NCBI GenBank assembly: GCA_022826645.1
Contig: JAJDUM010000075.1
Coordinates: 1-64,000, forward strand
Length of the DNA stretch: 64,000 nt
DNA from: Candidatus Poribacteria bacterium
Lineage (GTDB): Bacteria; Poribacteria; WGA-4E; PCPOR2b
Direction of reading: 5' to 3'
The notes below the pieces were generated by a model. That model had not been told where the DNA came from and made no database searches. It saw only the letters and a list, made by a program, of their open reading frames with translations. A program made the position numbers and the translations under genes. Below, piece after piece: positions 51,960 to 60,829 of this stretch; the stretch's first letter is position 1, and the number at the start of each line of letters is the position of its first letter.

Positions 51960-52844
51960 ATGTCGAAAAAGCACAAGGATAAAGAAACCAAAAAGTGGAA
52001 AGACCAACACACTGAAAAAGATTTCATCAGGACCCAGCCGACGGATAAGCCCGTAGAAGAACGAAAGAAATTAAAGCGTAAGTTCTATGAGAAAGAACTT
52101 GACCGACTTCAGCTAGAGTTAATCAAGTTTCAAGAGCATATTCAGGGCAACGGGTTGAAGGTCGTCGTGGTTTTTGAAGGTCGTGACACTGCAGGCAAAG
52201 GGGGAACCATTCAGCGAATTACGGCACCACTAAATCCTCGTATCTGTCGAGTCGTTGCTTTGGGCACCCCGACTGAACGTGAGAAAACGCAATGGTACTT
52301 TCAACGATATGTGTCCCATCTGCCGGCCTCCGGTGAGATGGTGGTTTTTGACCGAAGTTGGTACAATCGCGCTGGTGTCGAACGGGTGATGGGTTTCTGT
52401 ACTGAGGAAGAATACTACGAGTTTTTACGCTCCTGCCCGGAATTTGAGCGAATGCTGGTGCGATCCGGCATTATTCTGATCAAATATTGGTTATCGGTGG
52501 ATGCTGGAGAGCAAGCGCGTCGTTTCCAGAAGCGGATCAGCAATCCAACCAAACGTTGGAAACTCAGCAAGATCGATCTAGAATCTCGTAAAAGATGGGT
52601 TGATTATTCCCGTGCTAAAGATGAAATGTTTAAATATACGGATATTAAACAAGCACCTTGGTATGTGGTTGATGCCCATGACAAAAGACGTGCACGGCTG
52701 AATTGCATTCATCACCTACTGGGTCAAATCCCTTACGAAGCCCTACCCCATACAACCATAGAATTGCCACCCCTCCAAGATGATACCGGGTATGTCCGAA
52801 CCCCCATCACAGATCAAACCTTTGTGCCGGAACTGTACCCGTAA
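51960..52844 (+). CDS. ppk2: Polyphosphate kinase 2
   Basis: A 294-residue PPK2-family enzyme using polyphosphate to phosphorylate nucleoside diphosphates (class I). Walker A is VVFEGRDTAGKGGTIQRIT (about 67-85), Walker B VVFDRSWYNRAGVERVMGF (about 130), and the lid SNPTKRWKLSKIDLESRKRW is rich in basic residues. The extreme N-terminus (1-40) is Lys-rich. Single-gene unit with its own promoter. Confidence 0.94.
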   Translation: MSKKHKDKETKKWKDQHTEKDFIRTQPTDKPVEERKKLKRKFYEKELDRLQLELIKFQEHIQGNGLKVVVVFEGRDTAGKGGTIQRITAPLNPRICRVVALGTPTEREKTQWYFQRYVSHLPASGEMVVFDRSWYNRAGVERVMGFCTEEEYYEFLRSCPEFERMLVRSGIILIKYWLSVDAGEQARRFQKRISNPTKRWKLSKIDLESRKRWVDYSRAKDEMFKYTDIKQAPWYVVDAHDKRRARLNCIHHLLGQIPYEALPHTTIELPPLQDDTGYVRTPITDQTFVPELYP

Positions 52845-53207
52845 ATTTGTAAGTCTCTAATCCACGTCACCATAAACCGACTGCACTCAATCTTAGGTGC
52901 GATTTGTGTTATAAGCTATTACTTAACACAGGTTTCGTATGCTATATATTGTAGGGAACACAATTTTTATGACCTACGTAGCCAACTGTAGGCGGGGCAT
53001 CCCCGGTGACAGGGTCCTCTCGGACTTGCCCCGTACCAACTGTGCTGAAAGATGTAAGTCTGTAGGCAGAACACTTGCCTCGCTCTGAAATGCGTAAGTC
53101 CTATTTTTGTAACTTTTGGGCAGCCGTTCACGTTTCGTATCACGAACTTACGCAAACATGAATTTGTATCTATTTTATTGCACCGATGTGTCGCTAAGGA
53201 GAGCTAA
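52845..53207. other. Intergenic region with repeat remnants
   Basis: No gene is visible. TGCGTAAGTCCT at 53091-53102 is the exact reverse complement of the AGGACTTACGCA end of the element at 63097. Small GC palindromes (GGGGCATCCCC near 52996) and a further ACTTACGCA at about 53149 suggest fragments of the same repeat family. Confidence 0.55.
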
Positions 53208-54197
53208 ATGCCCAAACATCATACTTATGTCGCCACCTGCATAAAAGAGGCACCGCTCCAGTGGGGAATGGAACTTGAAGCGCTAGACAATCCAGTACCG
53301 TCCAAAATTGTACGTTTTCCAAATTTGACGCAACCGCTTAACACGACACCATATTTTCAGTCGAACTGCGATCCGATAGTTTATTTTAAGCAACTGGTCA
53401 AAGGTATGCCAGAAATGCTTCGAGAGTATCACGCGCGGATTCTCAGACAGATTCAAGGGCGAATGGATCAATTGGAAGTCGGGGAGTGTTGCTACGTTAA
53501 AATTTCATATATTGATAGCAGGGGAGGTGTCAGTCCTTATAAGTACAACATCGAGCTTATTGACCGTCCGCCTGATGAATTACACGATGATTGCCCAAAT
53601 GAGGTTGAACTTGAAAGTGCAGGGCTGCCTTCCGCTGCACCAAGCATAGATAACCTCTACCCTCCTTTTATGGATGAAATAGGTTCGGATTGGGAGGAAT
53701 CGAATGCAATGCCTGGTGATGAGCAGATCGACTTGCCTATCAACAACGACACTGATCCGCTCGAGCTCATCACGCAATTGCACGAGGAGATCCAGGAATT
53801 ACAAGGAGATTTAGATCGGATCAAAGATAGAATTGCAGAAGCAGTGGTTCCAGCTTGCCAAAGCTTGGGCCAGCAGGTAGAATTGAGTTCAGAGCGAGTT
53901 CCAATGGAATGCACGGAAATTGCGGAAATACAGGAAACGGCTGCGGACTTGCCGGTGGTCGAGGACGATCAACGCAAGGAAATACTCCTCAATTTAGACG
54001 AGCAGAGTGCGATTGAATACATGATCAACGAGCAGGTAGTTACCGAATCGCAGCTGAGAGATGCGTGCCATATCTCTAATCCGGTTGGTGTGATGAATCG
54101 TGTGATTGAAAAGATGGAACAGTGCAATTTTCCGTGGATTTCCACGGAAGAAAACCAAAATGGAGAGCTTATTTATATGTGGAGAGCTCCAGGGTAA
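53208..54197 (+). CDS. Orphan protein with coiled coil and possible winged helix
   Basis: A 329-residue cytosolic protein of no family I recognise. Residues 1-130 form a predicted alpha/beta domain (WGMELEALDNPVPSKIVRF, CYVKISYIDSRGGVSPYKYNIELI). An acidic linker spans about 130-185, and a coiled coil about 188-215 (LITQLHEEIQELQGDLDRIKDRI). A compact helical C-terminus (about 265-325, SAIEYMINEQVVTESQLRDACHI...) could be a winged helix. AAGGAGAG precedes the ATG. Confidence 0.7.
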   Translation: MPKHHTYVATCIKEAPLQWGMELEALDNPVPSKIVRFPNLTQPLNTTPYFQSNCDPIVYFKQLVKGMPEMLREYHARILRQIQGRMDQLEVGECCYVKISYIDSRGGVSPYKYNIELIDRPPDELHDDCPNEVELESAGLPSAAPSIDNLYPPFMDEIGSDWEESNAMPGDEQIDLPINNDTDPLELITQLHEEIQELQGDLDRIKDRIAEAVVPACQSLGQQVELSSERVPMECTEIAEIQETAADLPVVEDDQRKEILLNLDEQSAIEYMINEQVVTESQLRDACHISNPVGVMNRVIEKMEQCNFPWISTEENQNGELIYMWRAPG

Positions 54198-54203
54198 TTA
54201 AGG

Positions 54204-55184
54204 CTACTCACTTCCTGTACTATTCGCGTAGATATCAGCGATAATCGCGTTTATCTTTAACCCTACCTCCCCTGTACAGCGGATTGGCAAACCTGTACGC
54301 ATTTGATTGACGAGGGCTTCAACTAACCCCGTGTGCATATACGGGGTGGTTGGTTGATCGAATGACTTGCTTTTGTCCTGCGTCTCAAGCGTCAGGTTTC
54401 CGCTGTTAAGTGGGTTACAACGTAAACTCCCTTCCGTACCGTAGACCTCAACTTCGTCAATCGACACGCCAACATTCCAGTTGATATTCGCGACGGCATG
54501 TGTCCCGTTTTCGAAGCGTAATGTGAAGACGGCAGAATCGTCAACCGGATAGGGCAGATGCACATTTTCTGCGTACCCACACGCTGATACCACATCCCCC
54601 AACAGATACATCAGCAAATCGATTCGGTGGCTTCCCAAGTCCATTAAGACACCTCCACCGCTAATCTCCGGATCAGTGCGCCACGCACCCCACTCATGAT
54701 TGCTTGGATCGTAAGAAGCGGTGTGATTCACTCGTGCCAACACCACCTCCCCGATTGCGCCCGCCTGCATCAATTCCTTCATTTTTATCATATTTGGGAA
54801 AAAGGGTCTGTAGTAAGCAATTGTGAGTGTGACGTTGTTCTCACCACAGGCATCGACCATCTGCTGGCACTCGGCGACATTCATCCCCATCGGCTTTTCA
54901 CAAAGGACATGCTTCCCCGCCTCTGCGGCGAGAATTGTCTGTTCGCAATGGAGATGTGGCGGTGTTGCGATATAGACTGCGTTAATCCCGTCATCCGCCA
55001 GCAGCCCTTCAACCGTATGATAGGCGCGTTTTGCGCCATGTCTTGCTGCAAAATCGTCCGCCTTCTCTCTGTCACGGCGCATTACCGCTATTAGTTCAGA
55101 ACCTTCAACTGTATAGAGCGGTGGACCGCCTTTGTACTCCGCCACATCACCGCAACCGAGTATTCCCCATTGTAGTAGTGCCAT
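54204..55184 (-). CDS. Gfo/Idh/MocA family oxidoreductase
   Basis: A 326-residue NAD(P)-dependent dehydrogenase. Rossmann motif WGILGCGDVAEYKGG (6-20), EKP in HVLCEKPMG (about 92-100), and the substrate-domain HNHEWGAWR...GGGVLMDLGSHRIDLL. It is the last gene of the operon with the GNAT-glycosidase fusion and a second Gfo/Idh. GAGGAAG precedes ATG 55184. Confidence 0.92.
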   Translation of the reverse strand: MALLQWGILGCGDVAEYKGGPPLYTVEGSELIAVMRRDREKADDFAARHGAKRAYHTVEGLLADDGINAVYIATPPHLHCEQTILAAEAGKHVLCEKPMGMNVAECQQMVDACGENNVTLTIAYYRPFFPNMIKMKELMQAGAIGEVVLARVNHTASYDPSNHEWGAWRTDPEISGGGVLMDLGSHRIDLLMYLLGDVVSACGYAENVHLPYPVDDSAVFTLRFENGTHAVANINWNVGVSIDEVEVYGTEGSLRCNPLNSGNLTLETQDKSKSFDQPTTPYMHTGLVEALVNQMRTGLPIRCTGEVGLKINAIIADIYANSTGSE

Positions 55185-55238
55185 ATCTTCCTCTTCGTAG
55201 ATTTCGTCAGTGAGTTGTTGTTTTCGCTCAATAATTCT

Positions 55239-57053
55239 TTACGGTTGTAGCCGTTTCAACCAATTTTCAACGCGGAGTTGCAGAAACGCGTGAGCCCGAC
55301 CTGACCAGAGATAATCGAGCGTCAGACCCCGAAAAATTGGCATCGGGCTCATCTGAAAGCGCAGGTCCTCGGTGAACACTTCAAGCGCTTGATCACCCAA
55401 TCCTTGTGACAATCGCTGCAGCAAGGTCGCTCCATCGGCAAGGTTTCTGACAGAATCGTGCCTTTCCCTAAGAGCGTTGAGTCCTACCACAGCGTCAGCC
55501 AGATCCTGTTCCCGCCGATTGTTCCACCACCGGTCGAGCGACTCTACCGCTGATGCAAAATGGGTTCCGTCATCTTGGAATTCTTCTCTCTGATATGGGT
55601 TGCAAATGTACTCACCAAGCTCTGTGAGGATGGAGTCTCTCGACTGCGCGGGATTTAGTTGTCTGCGAAAAAAGTAGTAATCCCCCGGATACTGCGTATA
55701 CGGTGTCAATCGATAGGCGAGCGAGGCGGGGTGTCTCTCCTCAAGTCCTCTTTCGAGCCACCTGTCAATCTGCTGTAATTTGGGTTCAGGCAAGATATTA
55801 TTCGACTCAAAACCGCCCTCCGGGTCAAGGAAGAACGCAAGCGGCAACGGAACTAATCCACCCTCTCGCATGATGTCAATCGTTTCGTATTCGACACTTC
55901 TGATGATTACCTTGCTTCCTTCCGGGAGCTCTGACGCAATTCGACGGCGCAGATTTGGGTGCGGCGCAAATCCACTTTCTCCGGCTTCGATATTTTCAAT
56001 CCACCAAGGACAGGCTGTGATTGCTGCCCTACCATCGACGATCGCAGACAAAGTGTGTAGGGCATCTAACATAACCCGCAGGTAGTCCCGGCATTCCGAA
56101 CAGATACAGGCACCTGGATCCGCGAACCATAGAACAAAGCTATCCGCCACATCCGCGAAGGTATCGATCAGGTATTCCTGATAAGGTAGGATACGATCTT
56201 TTCCGCGCTGCCAGCAGAGGGTAATGCCGGTGTAATTAATATCTTCTGCTCGTAGTTCGGGGTAGCGCAGCCATGTCGAAGGTGGCACGGTTCCGCTCGA
56301 AAATCCGACATGGGTTTCCATACCCATCACGCGGGCGTACGCCAGTGCGTCATGCCAGACCTGATAACGCCACGCATTGGAACCCAACCCCGGCTCGTCC
56401 GGGTGATAATACTGCGTGGGCCAGATATAGAGCTTCAGTAGATTACAGCCCGCTGCATTGAGAAGTTCAATGTACCACTTCCAATCGTCGAGGCTCCACG
56501 TATCCGTTGTCAACGGTGCGATGTTCCACGGAATGCTTGAAGCGTACACACCTCGTGTTGTATAGGGTGTATCATCATCAGCAAAATTGCGAACCATACG
56601 AAACTGAACATCGTCCCCGGTCCTTCCGACGAGACGATATCCCTGCTTGGCATAGACGCGGATTGCCCGATAATTCTCCCGGTAACAGGTCAACGCGAGT
56701 CCCTGTTCCCCGCGCTCACGGGCGATATCCTCGATCTGTTGCATCAACTTTTGACCGATACCTTTGTTGTGGAAGGTATCGACAACCGCAACGCCCAAGC
56801 CCGGATAACCGTCTTCGCCTCCGCCACGGTACCAGACATGCCCGACCAACTTTTCGTCGCTAAACGCACCGATATGGACGCAGCTTGAATTGTGAAGTTC
56901 TTCTGCAATCTTCGCAACCGCGCCTTGATCGAAGGAGTATGGATAATAAAAAGAGCGACTTGCCTCGGAAAGCCCGTCGAAGAAGGTGGAAATCTTTGGA
57001 ATATCGGCATCAGCGAGGAAGCGGATGGTTAAGTTTGTTACGTTGTCATCCAT
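55239..57053 (-). CDS. GNAT acetyltransferase fused to a glycosidase-like barrel
   Basis: A 604-residue two-part protein. Residues 5-160 are a complete GNAT domain with the acetyl-CoA loop DTFHNKGIGQKLMQQIE and motif B YRAIRVYAKQGYRLVGR. From about 165 to 470 runs a TIM-barrel-like region: RGVYASSIPWNIAPL, NLLKLYIWPTQYYHPD, VLWFADPGACICSECRDYL (Asp and paired Cys), and AITACPWWIEN. A helical C-terminal domain (about 470-604) follows. No stop or frameshift separates the parts. It could remove a sugar and acetylate an amino sugar, but this is inference. ATG 57053 is the most likely start. Confidence 0.82.
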   Translation of the reverse strand: MDDNVTNLTIRFLADADIPKISTFFDGLSEASRSFYYPYSFDQGAVAKIAEELHNSSCVHIGAFSDEKLVGHVWYRGGGEDGYPGLGVAVVDTFHNKGIGQKLMQQIEDIARERGEQGLALTCYRENYRAIRVYAKQGYRLVGRTGDDVQFRMVRNFADDDTPYTTRGVYASSIPWNIAPLTTDTWSLDDWKWYIELLNAAGCNLLKLYIWPTQYYHPDEPGLGSNAWRYQVWHDALAYARVMGMETHVGFSSGTVPPSTWLRYPELRAEDINYTGITLCWQRGKDRILPYQEYLIDTFADVADSFVLWFADPGACICSECRDYLRVMLDALHTLSAIVDGRAAITACPWWIENIEAGESGFAPHPNLRRRIASELPEGSKVIIRSVEYETIDIMREGGLVPLPLAFFLDPEGGFESNNILPEPKLQQIDRWLERGLEERHPASLAYRLTPYTQYPGDYYFFRRQLNPAQSRDSILTELGEYICNPYQREEFQDDGTHFASAVESLDRWWNNRREQDLADAVVGLNALRERHDSVRNLADGATLLQRLSQGLGDQALEVFTEDLRFQMSPMPIFRGLTLDYLWSGRAHAFLQLRVENWLKRLQP

Positions 57054-57090
57054 AATGCTCTCTCTCGTTGGACGAAGAAGCACCTGCGAT

Positions 57091-58095
57091 TTAGCCCGAA
57101 ATCCCGCCTGTTGCGCGCAGCAAGGTTTCCTGCACGAGCAGTTCGTGTGACATCGGTCGATCCGGCGACTGTTTCCCCTCGATGGTTGCTACAAAGGCTT
57201 CCAATTCCAGTTCATACGTTCTACCGCGACCCTCCCCGTCTATCTGCACAAACTGCTCGCCTTCTTGGTAACCATCTTTAGCTTCTGCCAGACAGAGACG
57301 GATTTGTAGACCGGGTTCAAAAGGTTCGACGATGATAGCACTCCCCTGACTGCCGTACACCTCAAAGCGGCGTGCCGCTGGTTGTACCTCCATTGCGGCA
57401 ATGTCAATAAAGGCAAGGGCGTTTTCAAACTCGAAGACTCCCAAGGTATTATCCTGAAACGCTGACACCGAACCGGTGTCGTTCCTTAAAAACGCAGTTA
57501 CCTTTACTGGGCGCCCCAAAATCCAGACGACCTGATCGAGCATGTGACCGCCCAAATCAAAAAAGATGCCGCCATGATGCGTATCACTGATCCGAATGCG
57601 GGCATCTTCAGTTATATTGGTGGACATGTGTGCACGCACAGCAAACACATCGCCTAAAAAGCCTGACTTTGCCCAACTGGCAACCTGCTTGAAAGCTGAG
57701 TGATAGCGTAGCATAAAGCCCATCTGAATGAGCAACCCCTTCTCTTCTGCGGTAGCGACCGTTCGCTGCCACTGGGGCCAGTTGTCGCCGGCGGGTTTGT
57801 CGTACCAGACGTGCTTGCCAGCATTGACAATCTCCTCGGTCTGATCGAGACTTTCCGCGTTGAGACCCTCGGAGGCGATCGCCACAATACTTTCATCGTC
57901 CAACATCTCGCTTTTGTTGTCGAACCAGTGAACGCCCTCAAAGGCACCGCCTGATCCTTCAAGCGCAGCGCGTTGTTGCTGGTCAGGTTCAAAAACTCCC
58001 GCAATTTCGACCTCATCGTTCACTTGCATCGCCTGCAATTTGCCGGAGGCGTGTCCATGTTTAGTTCCGTACTGAGCCATTCGTATTTTTGCCAT
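57091..58095 (-). CDS. Gfo/Idh/MocA family oxidoreductase with DKP variant
   Basis: A 334-residue family member. The Rossmann region is less typical (RMAQYGTKHGHASGKLQAM), and the usual EKP motif reads HVWYDKPAG, with Asp for Glu. The substrate domain has the GGIFFDLGGHMLDQV segment. It is the first gene of the operon, transcribed from 58179-58207. GGAGA precedes ATG 58095. Confidence 0.85.
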   Translation of the reverse strand: MAKIRMAQYGTKHGHASGKLQAMQVNDEVEIAGVFEPDQQQRAALEGSGGAFEGVHWFDNKSEMLDDESIVAIASEGLNAESLDQTEEIVNAGKHVWYDKPAGDNWPQWQRTVATAEEKGLLIQMGFMLRYHSAFKQVASWAKSGFLGDVFAVRAHMSTNITEDARIRISDTHHGGIFFDLGGHMLDQVVWILGRPVKVTAFLRNDTGSVSAFQDNTLGVFEFENALAFIDIAAMEVQPAARRFEVYGSQGSAIIVEPFEPGLQIRLCLAEAKDGYQEGEQFVQIDGEGRGRTYELELEAFVATIEGKQSPDRPMSHELLVQETLLRATGGISG

Positions 58096-58178
58096 GTTTT
58101 TCTCCAAAATTTTCGTTACGAGTTTGCCCCAATTCGACGGGGTTTATAGCCACCTATCCAAAGGGTTAATGCACTCTA

Positions 58179-58207
58179 ACTATACTCGGAAATCTATACC
58201 GTGTCAA
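58179..58207 (-). promoter_or_regulatory. Promoter of the Gfo/Idh - GNAT-glycosidase operon
   Basis: Minus strand TTGACA (58202-58207), 17-bp spacer, TATAGT (58179-58184), about 85 bp before ATG 58095. Confidence 0.85.
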
Positions 58208-58246
58208 GTGCTTTGCAGTGATCGCATTGGCGGTAAGAATTCCTGC

Positions 58247-58275
58247 TTGTGCGAGGTATTGCGATGGGGTATTAT
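58247..58275 (+). promoter_or_regulatory. Possible promoter of the phosphodiesterase gene
   Basis: TTGTGC (58247-58252), 17-bp spacer, TATTAT (58270-58275), about 80 bp before ATG 58354. Confidence 0.55.
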
Positions 58276-58353
58276 AGAAAGGAGCAATCAAAATTCGTTG
58301 GTATTCTGGTATGTACCGGTTAAAGTCATTTCACACGATTGGGAGGGAATTTT

Positions 58354-59163
58354 ATGCAGAATTCTTCAAGCTACGGCACGATCCTCATTGTCATCGATGG
58401 TTGCCGTCCAGACGGTATCCAGCAAGCAAATACACCGAGCATTGATACGTTGATCGCACGTGGGGCTTACACCTTCAACGCACAGAGCGTTGTCCCATCC
58501 TCTACGCTACCGTGCCATACCTCGATGTTTCGCGGCGTAACCCCGTCACGGCACGGTATCACAACCAATACGTGGATCCCGATGGTACGCCCCGTGCCGA
58601 GTATCACTGAAGCTGCGCACGCAATGAAGAAGAAGACAGCGTTCATCTATAACTGGGAGCAGCTTCGGGATTTGGCAGCACCGGGGTCCCTCGATTTTTC
58701 CTATTTCAGGGAAAACCTTGACGAACCGGAGGGCGACCTAACAATCGGGCAGATTGCAGCGGAACACATAGTTGCTGAACAACCGGATTTCTGCTTTGTC
58801 TATCTGGGGGTAGTCGATATTGTAGGGCATCGGCATGCATGGATGTCTGATGAATATATTGAACAGATTGGTATTGCAGACCAAGCGATCGGAATCCTGC
58901 TGGAAGCGCTTGAAAAGGCTGATCTACTGGAACGCTATTTTATCCTCGTCCAGAGCGATCACGGTGGGCACGGAAAGAGTCACGGGACAGATATGCCGGA
59001 AGATTTGACGATTCCGTGGATTACAGCCGGACCGAAGATTAAGCAGGCCGGTGAGATCAAAGGACCGGTGCGTATCTTTGACACTGCGCCGACGCTCGCT
59101 CACGTCTTAGACGTGCCACTGTCGGAAGACTGGGAAGGGCAGCCAATCATGGAAATTTTTTGA
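58354..59163 (+). CDS. Alkaline phosphatase superfamily phosphodiesterase
   Basis: A 269-residue enzyme of the type I phosphodiesterase/nucleotide pyrophosphatase group. Metal sites and nucleophile are visible: ILIVIDGCRPDGI (Asp), VVPSSTLPCHTSMF (Thr nucleophile), DIVGHRHAW, and the second metal site QSDHGGHGKSHGTD. No signal peptide, so it is cytosolic, unlike many relatives. GGGAGGG precedes ATG 58354. Confidence 0.9.
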   Translation: MQNSSSYGTILIVIDGCRPDGIQQANTPSIDTLIARGAYTFNAQSVVPSSTLPCHTSMFRGVTPSRHGITTNTWIPMVRPVPSITEAAHAMKKKTAFIYNWEQLRDLAAPGSLDFSYFRENLDEPEGDLTIGQIAAEHIVAEQPDFCFVYLGVVDIVGHRHAWMSDEYIEQIGIADQAIGILLEALEKADLLERYFILVQSDHGGHGKSHGTDMPEDLTIPWITAGPKIKQAGEIKGPVRIFDTAPTLAHVLDVPLSEDWEGQPIMEIF

Positions 59164-59203
59164 TTATCGCATTAAGTCGGTAGGGGTACGGTACTACTAT
59201 CTA

Positions 59204-59902
59204 TCAATCAGGTGTTCCCTCAAACGCAATCACGCGCAACGGAATGGCATCTGTTCCAAGAACGGGCAGCGGTTGTGCAAAGACGTACACGCGGCTCTCT
59301 CGAAGATCTTCCAGATGGGCGAGACTCTCGATTAACGGAATACCCCGGTTAAATAGAATGTGGTGGTTAATCAGTTCGCGGCTGCCCGGCACCTCAAGGC
59401 CAGGACTATCTATGCCGAGTAGTTTTATTCCCGGATCAATCAGCCATTGGAGCGCATCAGGCGTAGGATAGGGCGGCCCCCCACCTTCAGTCGCAGCACG
59501 GCGATCCCAACCGAAATAAATAAAGACGATGTCGCCCGCACGGATTCCCCCAGCTTGTGAAGCTGCTTCCTCAAGACGCGGACGCTCAATAGGCATCGAC
59601 CAAGGCACATCGCTGAGATCCAAGATAGCAGCTTCGCCAAAAAATTGCTCGACCGGTACTTCGCCAACCGCGGCACCGTTCTCGACCGCGTGCAGGGGTG
59701 CCTCGACATGGGTGCCTGCATGGCCACTCATCCCGATCTGTGTGACCACATACCAGCGACCTGACAGCGGGGCGGTGTCGGGATCGTTGACGATGCTGTC
59801 AATCTGTGTTTCATAGCGCACCCACGGATGCTGCCCCTCGCTCGGAGTTAGCGGACGTGAAAGATCAACGATGCGGTTGTAGTGGAAGGTGGGTGCTGTC
59901 AT
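59204..59902 (-). CDS. Cyclase family protein (kynurenine formamidase-like)
   Basis: A 232-residue metal-dependent hydrolase. The family motif HxGTHxDxPxH appears as HAGTHVEAPLH (about 55-65), with Glu at the metal-binding Asp position. LSRPLTPSEGQHPW near the N-terminus and GIDSPGLEVPGS are also typical. The start overlaps the stop of the upstream epimerase gene (ATGA). The substrate may be an amide or lactone. Confidence 0.88.
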   Translation of the reverse strand: MTAPTFHYNRIVDLSRPLTPSEGQHPWVRYETQIDSIVNDPDTAPLSGRWYVVTQIGMSGHAGTHVEAPLHAVENGAAVGEVPVEQFFGEAAILDLSDVPWSMPIERPRLEEAASQAGGIRAGDIVFIYFGWDRRAATEGGGPPYPTPDALQWLIDPGIKLLGIDSPGLEVPGSRELINHHILFNRGIPLIESLAHLEDLRESRVYVFAQPLPVLGTDAIPLRVIAFEGTPD

Positions 59903-60711
59903 TTCCTCTCCCCTCCTTCACGAGCGAACCGTTTGAGTGCTGCGGCAGCTTCTGTCGGTGAATCGTAAGCGGGTAGATCTCCCGTTTGCGTCACGCGCCC
60001 GTAATATCCAGCCTCGCATAACGCTCGTAGATATGCTGCGTGCTCAGCCGGGGTTGTCTGCGGACGCCCTCGCCCGGGCTCGGCGATGTGTGCGTGGATT
60101 AGGTATGGACCCGCCGCTGCAAGTGTATCGAACGACTCTCCGTTCAGCCGCATGTGGAAGAAATCTGCCATCAACTGGATGCCGGGGCGGCTGACCTTCT
60201 GAACCATCTCAATCCCCTCTGGAACCGTATTAATAAGGTTCGCGTCGTCGTAGTTGTACGGTTCGAGCGCGACCTGTACGCCGCGAGGTTCACCAAGGTC
60301 GGCACACATCTGAAGAAAATCGTTCACCTGCCCCAGTGCACGGTCGCGAGAAAATTCGTCGGGGACGAAACGAGACCCACCGCTGCCGTAACCGATAACT
60401 GGAACTCCAGCCTGCTGCATCGCGTCGAAAAGGCGTATGACGTAGTCGCGCACATGTGCGTTGTCAATCTCTGGTCCAACCACTTTTGATCGAGCGAGAA
60501 AGCCGCACATCGCTGTAACAGGCACCGGCGACCCCTGAATTTGTTCAAGTGCTTTTTGCTCGATAGTTCCACCGGCCTCATCAATTCCAAGGAGACCGGG
60601 AGAGATTTCAGCGTAGTCATAGCCCCACGCTGCCACATTCTCCAACTGATCGAGGCTTCCGATAAGTAGGCCTATTTCCATCGCGACAGATTCCGTTGCT
60701 TCATGATCCAT
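59899..60711 (-). CDS. Sugar phosphate isomerase/epimerase family TIM-barrel protein
   Basis: A 270-residue xylose-isomerase-like barrel. Ligand positions include Glu in VQVALEPYNYDDANLIN, Asp in QLMADFFHMRLNGES, and His/Glu in LIHAHIAEPGRGRP. It differs from the 49653 paralogue beyond the fold. AGGAGGTG precedes ATG 60711; overlaps the cyclase gene, forming a two-gene unit. Confidence 0.9.
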   Translation of the reverse strand: MDHEATESVAMEIGLLIGSLDQLENVAAWGYDYAEISPGLLGIDEAGGTIEQKALEQIQGSPVPVTAMCGFLARSKVVGPEIDNAHVRDYVIRLFDAMQQAGVPVIGYGSGGSRFVPDEFSRDRALGQVNDFLQMCADLGEPRGVQVALEPYNYDDANLINTVPEGIEMVQKVSRPGIQLMADFFHMRLNGESFDTLAAAGPYLIHAHIAEPGRGRPQTTPAEHAAYLRALCEAGYYGRVTQTGDLPAYDSPTEAAAALKRFAREGGERK

Positions 60712-60737
60712 GGCTCACACCTCCTACTACAAAAATC

Positions 60738-60766
60738 TTGAGTAAAACCGCAGGTTCTGATACACT
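60738..60766 (+). promoter_or_regulatory. Possible promoter of the amidohydrolase gene
   Basis: TTGAGT (60738-60743), 17-bp spacer, TACACT (60761-60766), 64 bp before ATG 60830. Confidence 0.55.
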
Positions 60767-60829
60767 TGTAATTAATGCTCGGCTCCGAAACGATTATACC
60801 ACGATTCTAAGTTAGAAAGGACAAGAAAT

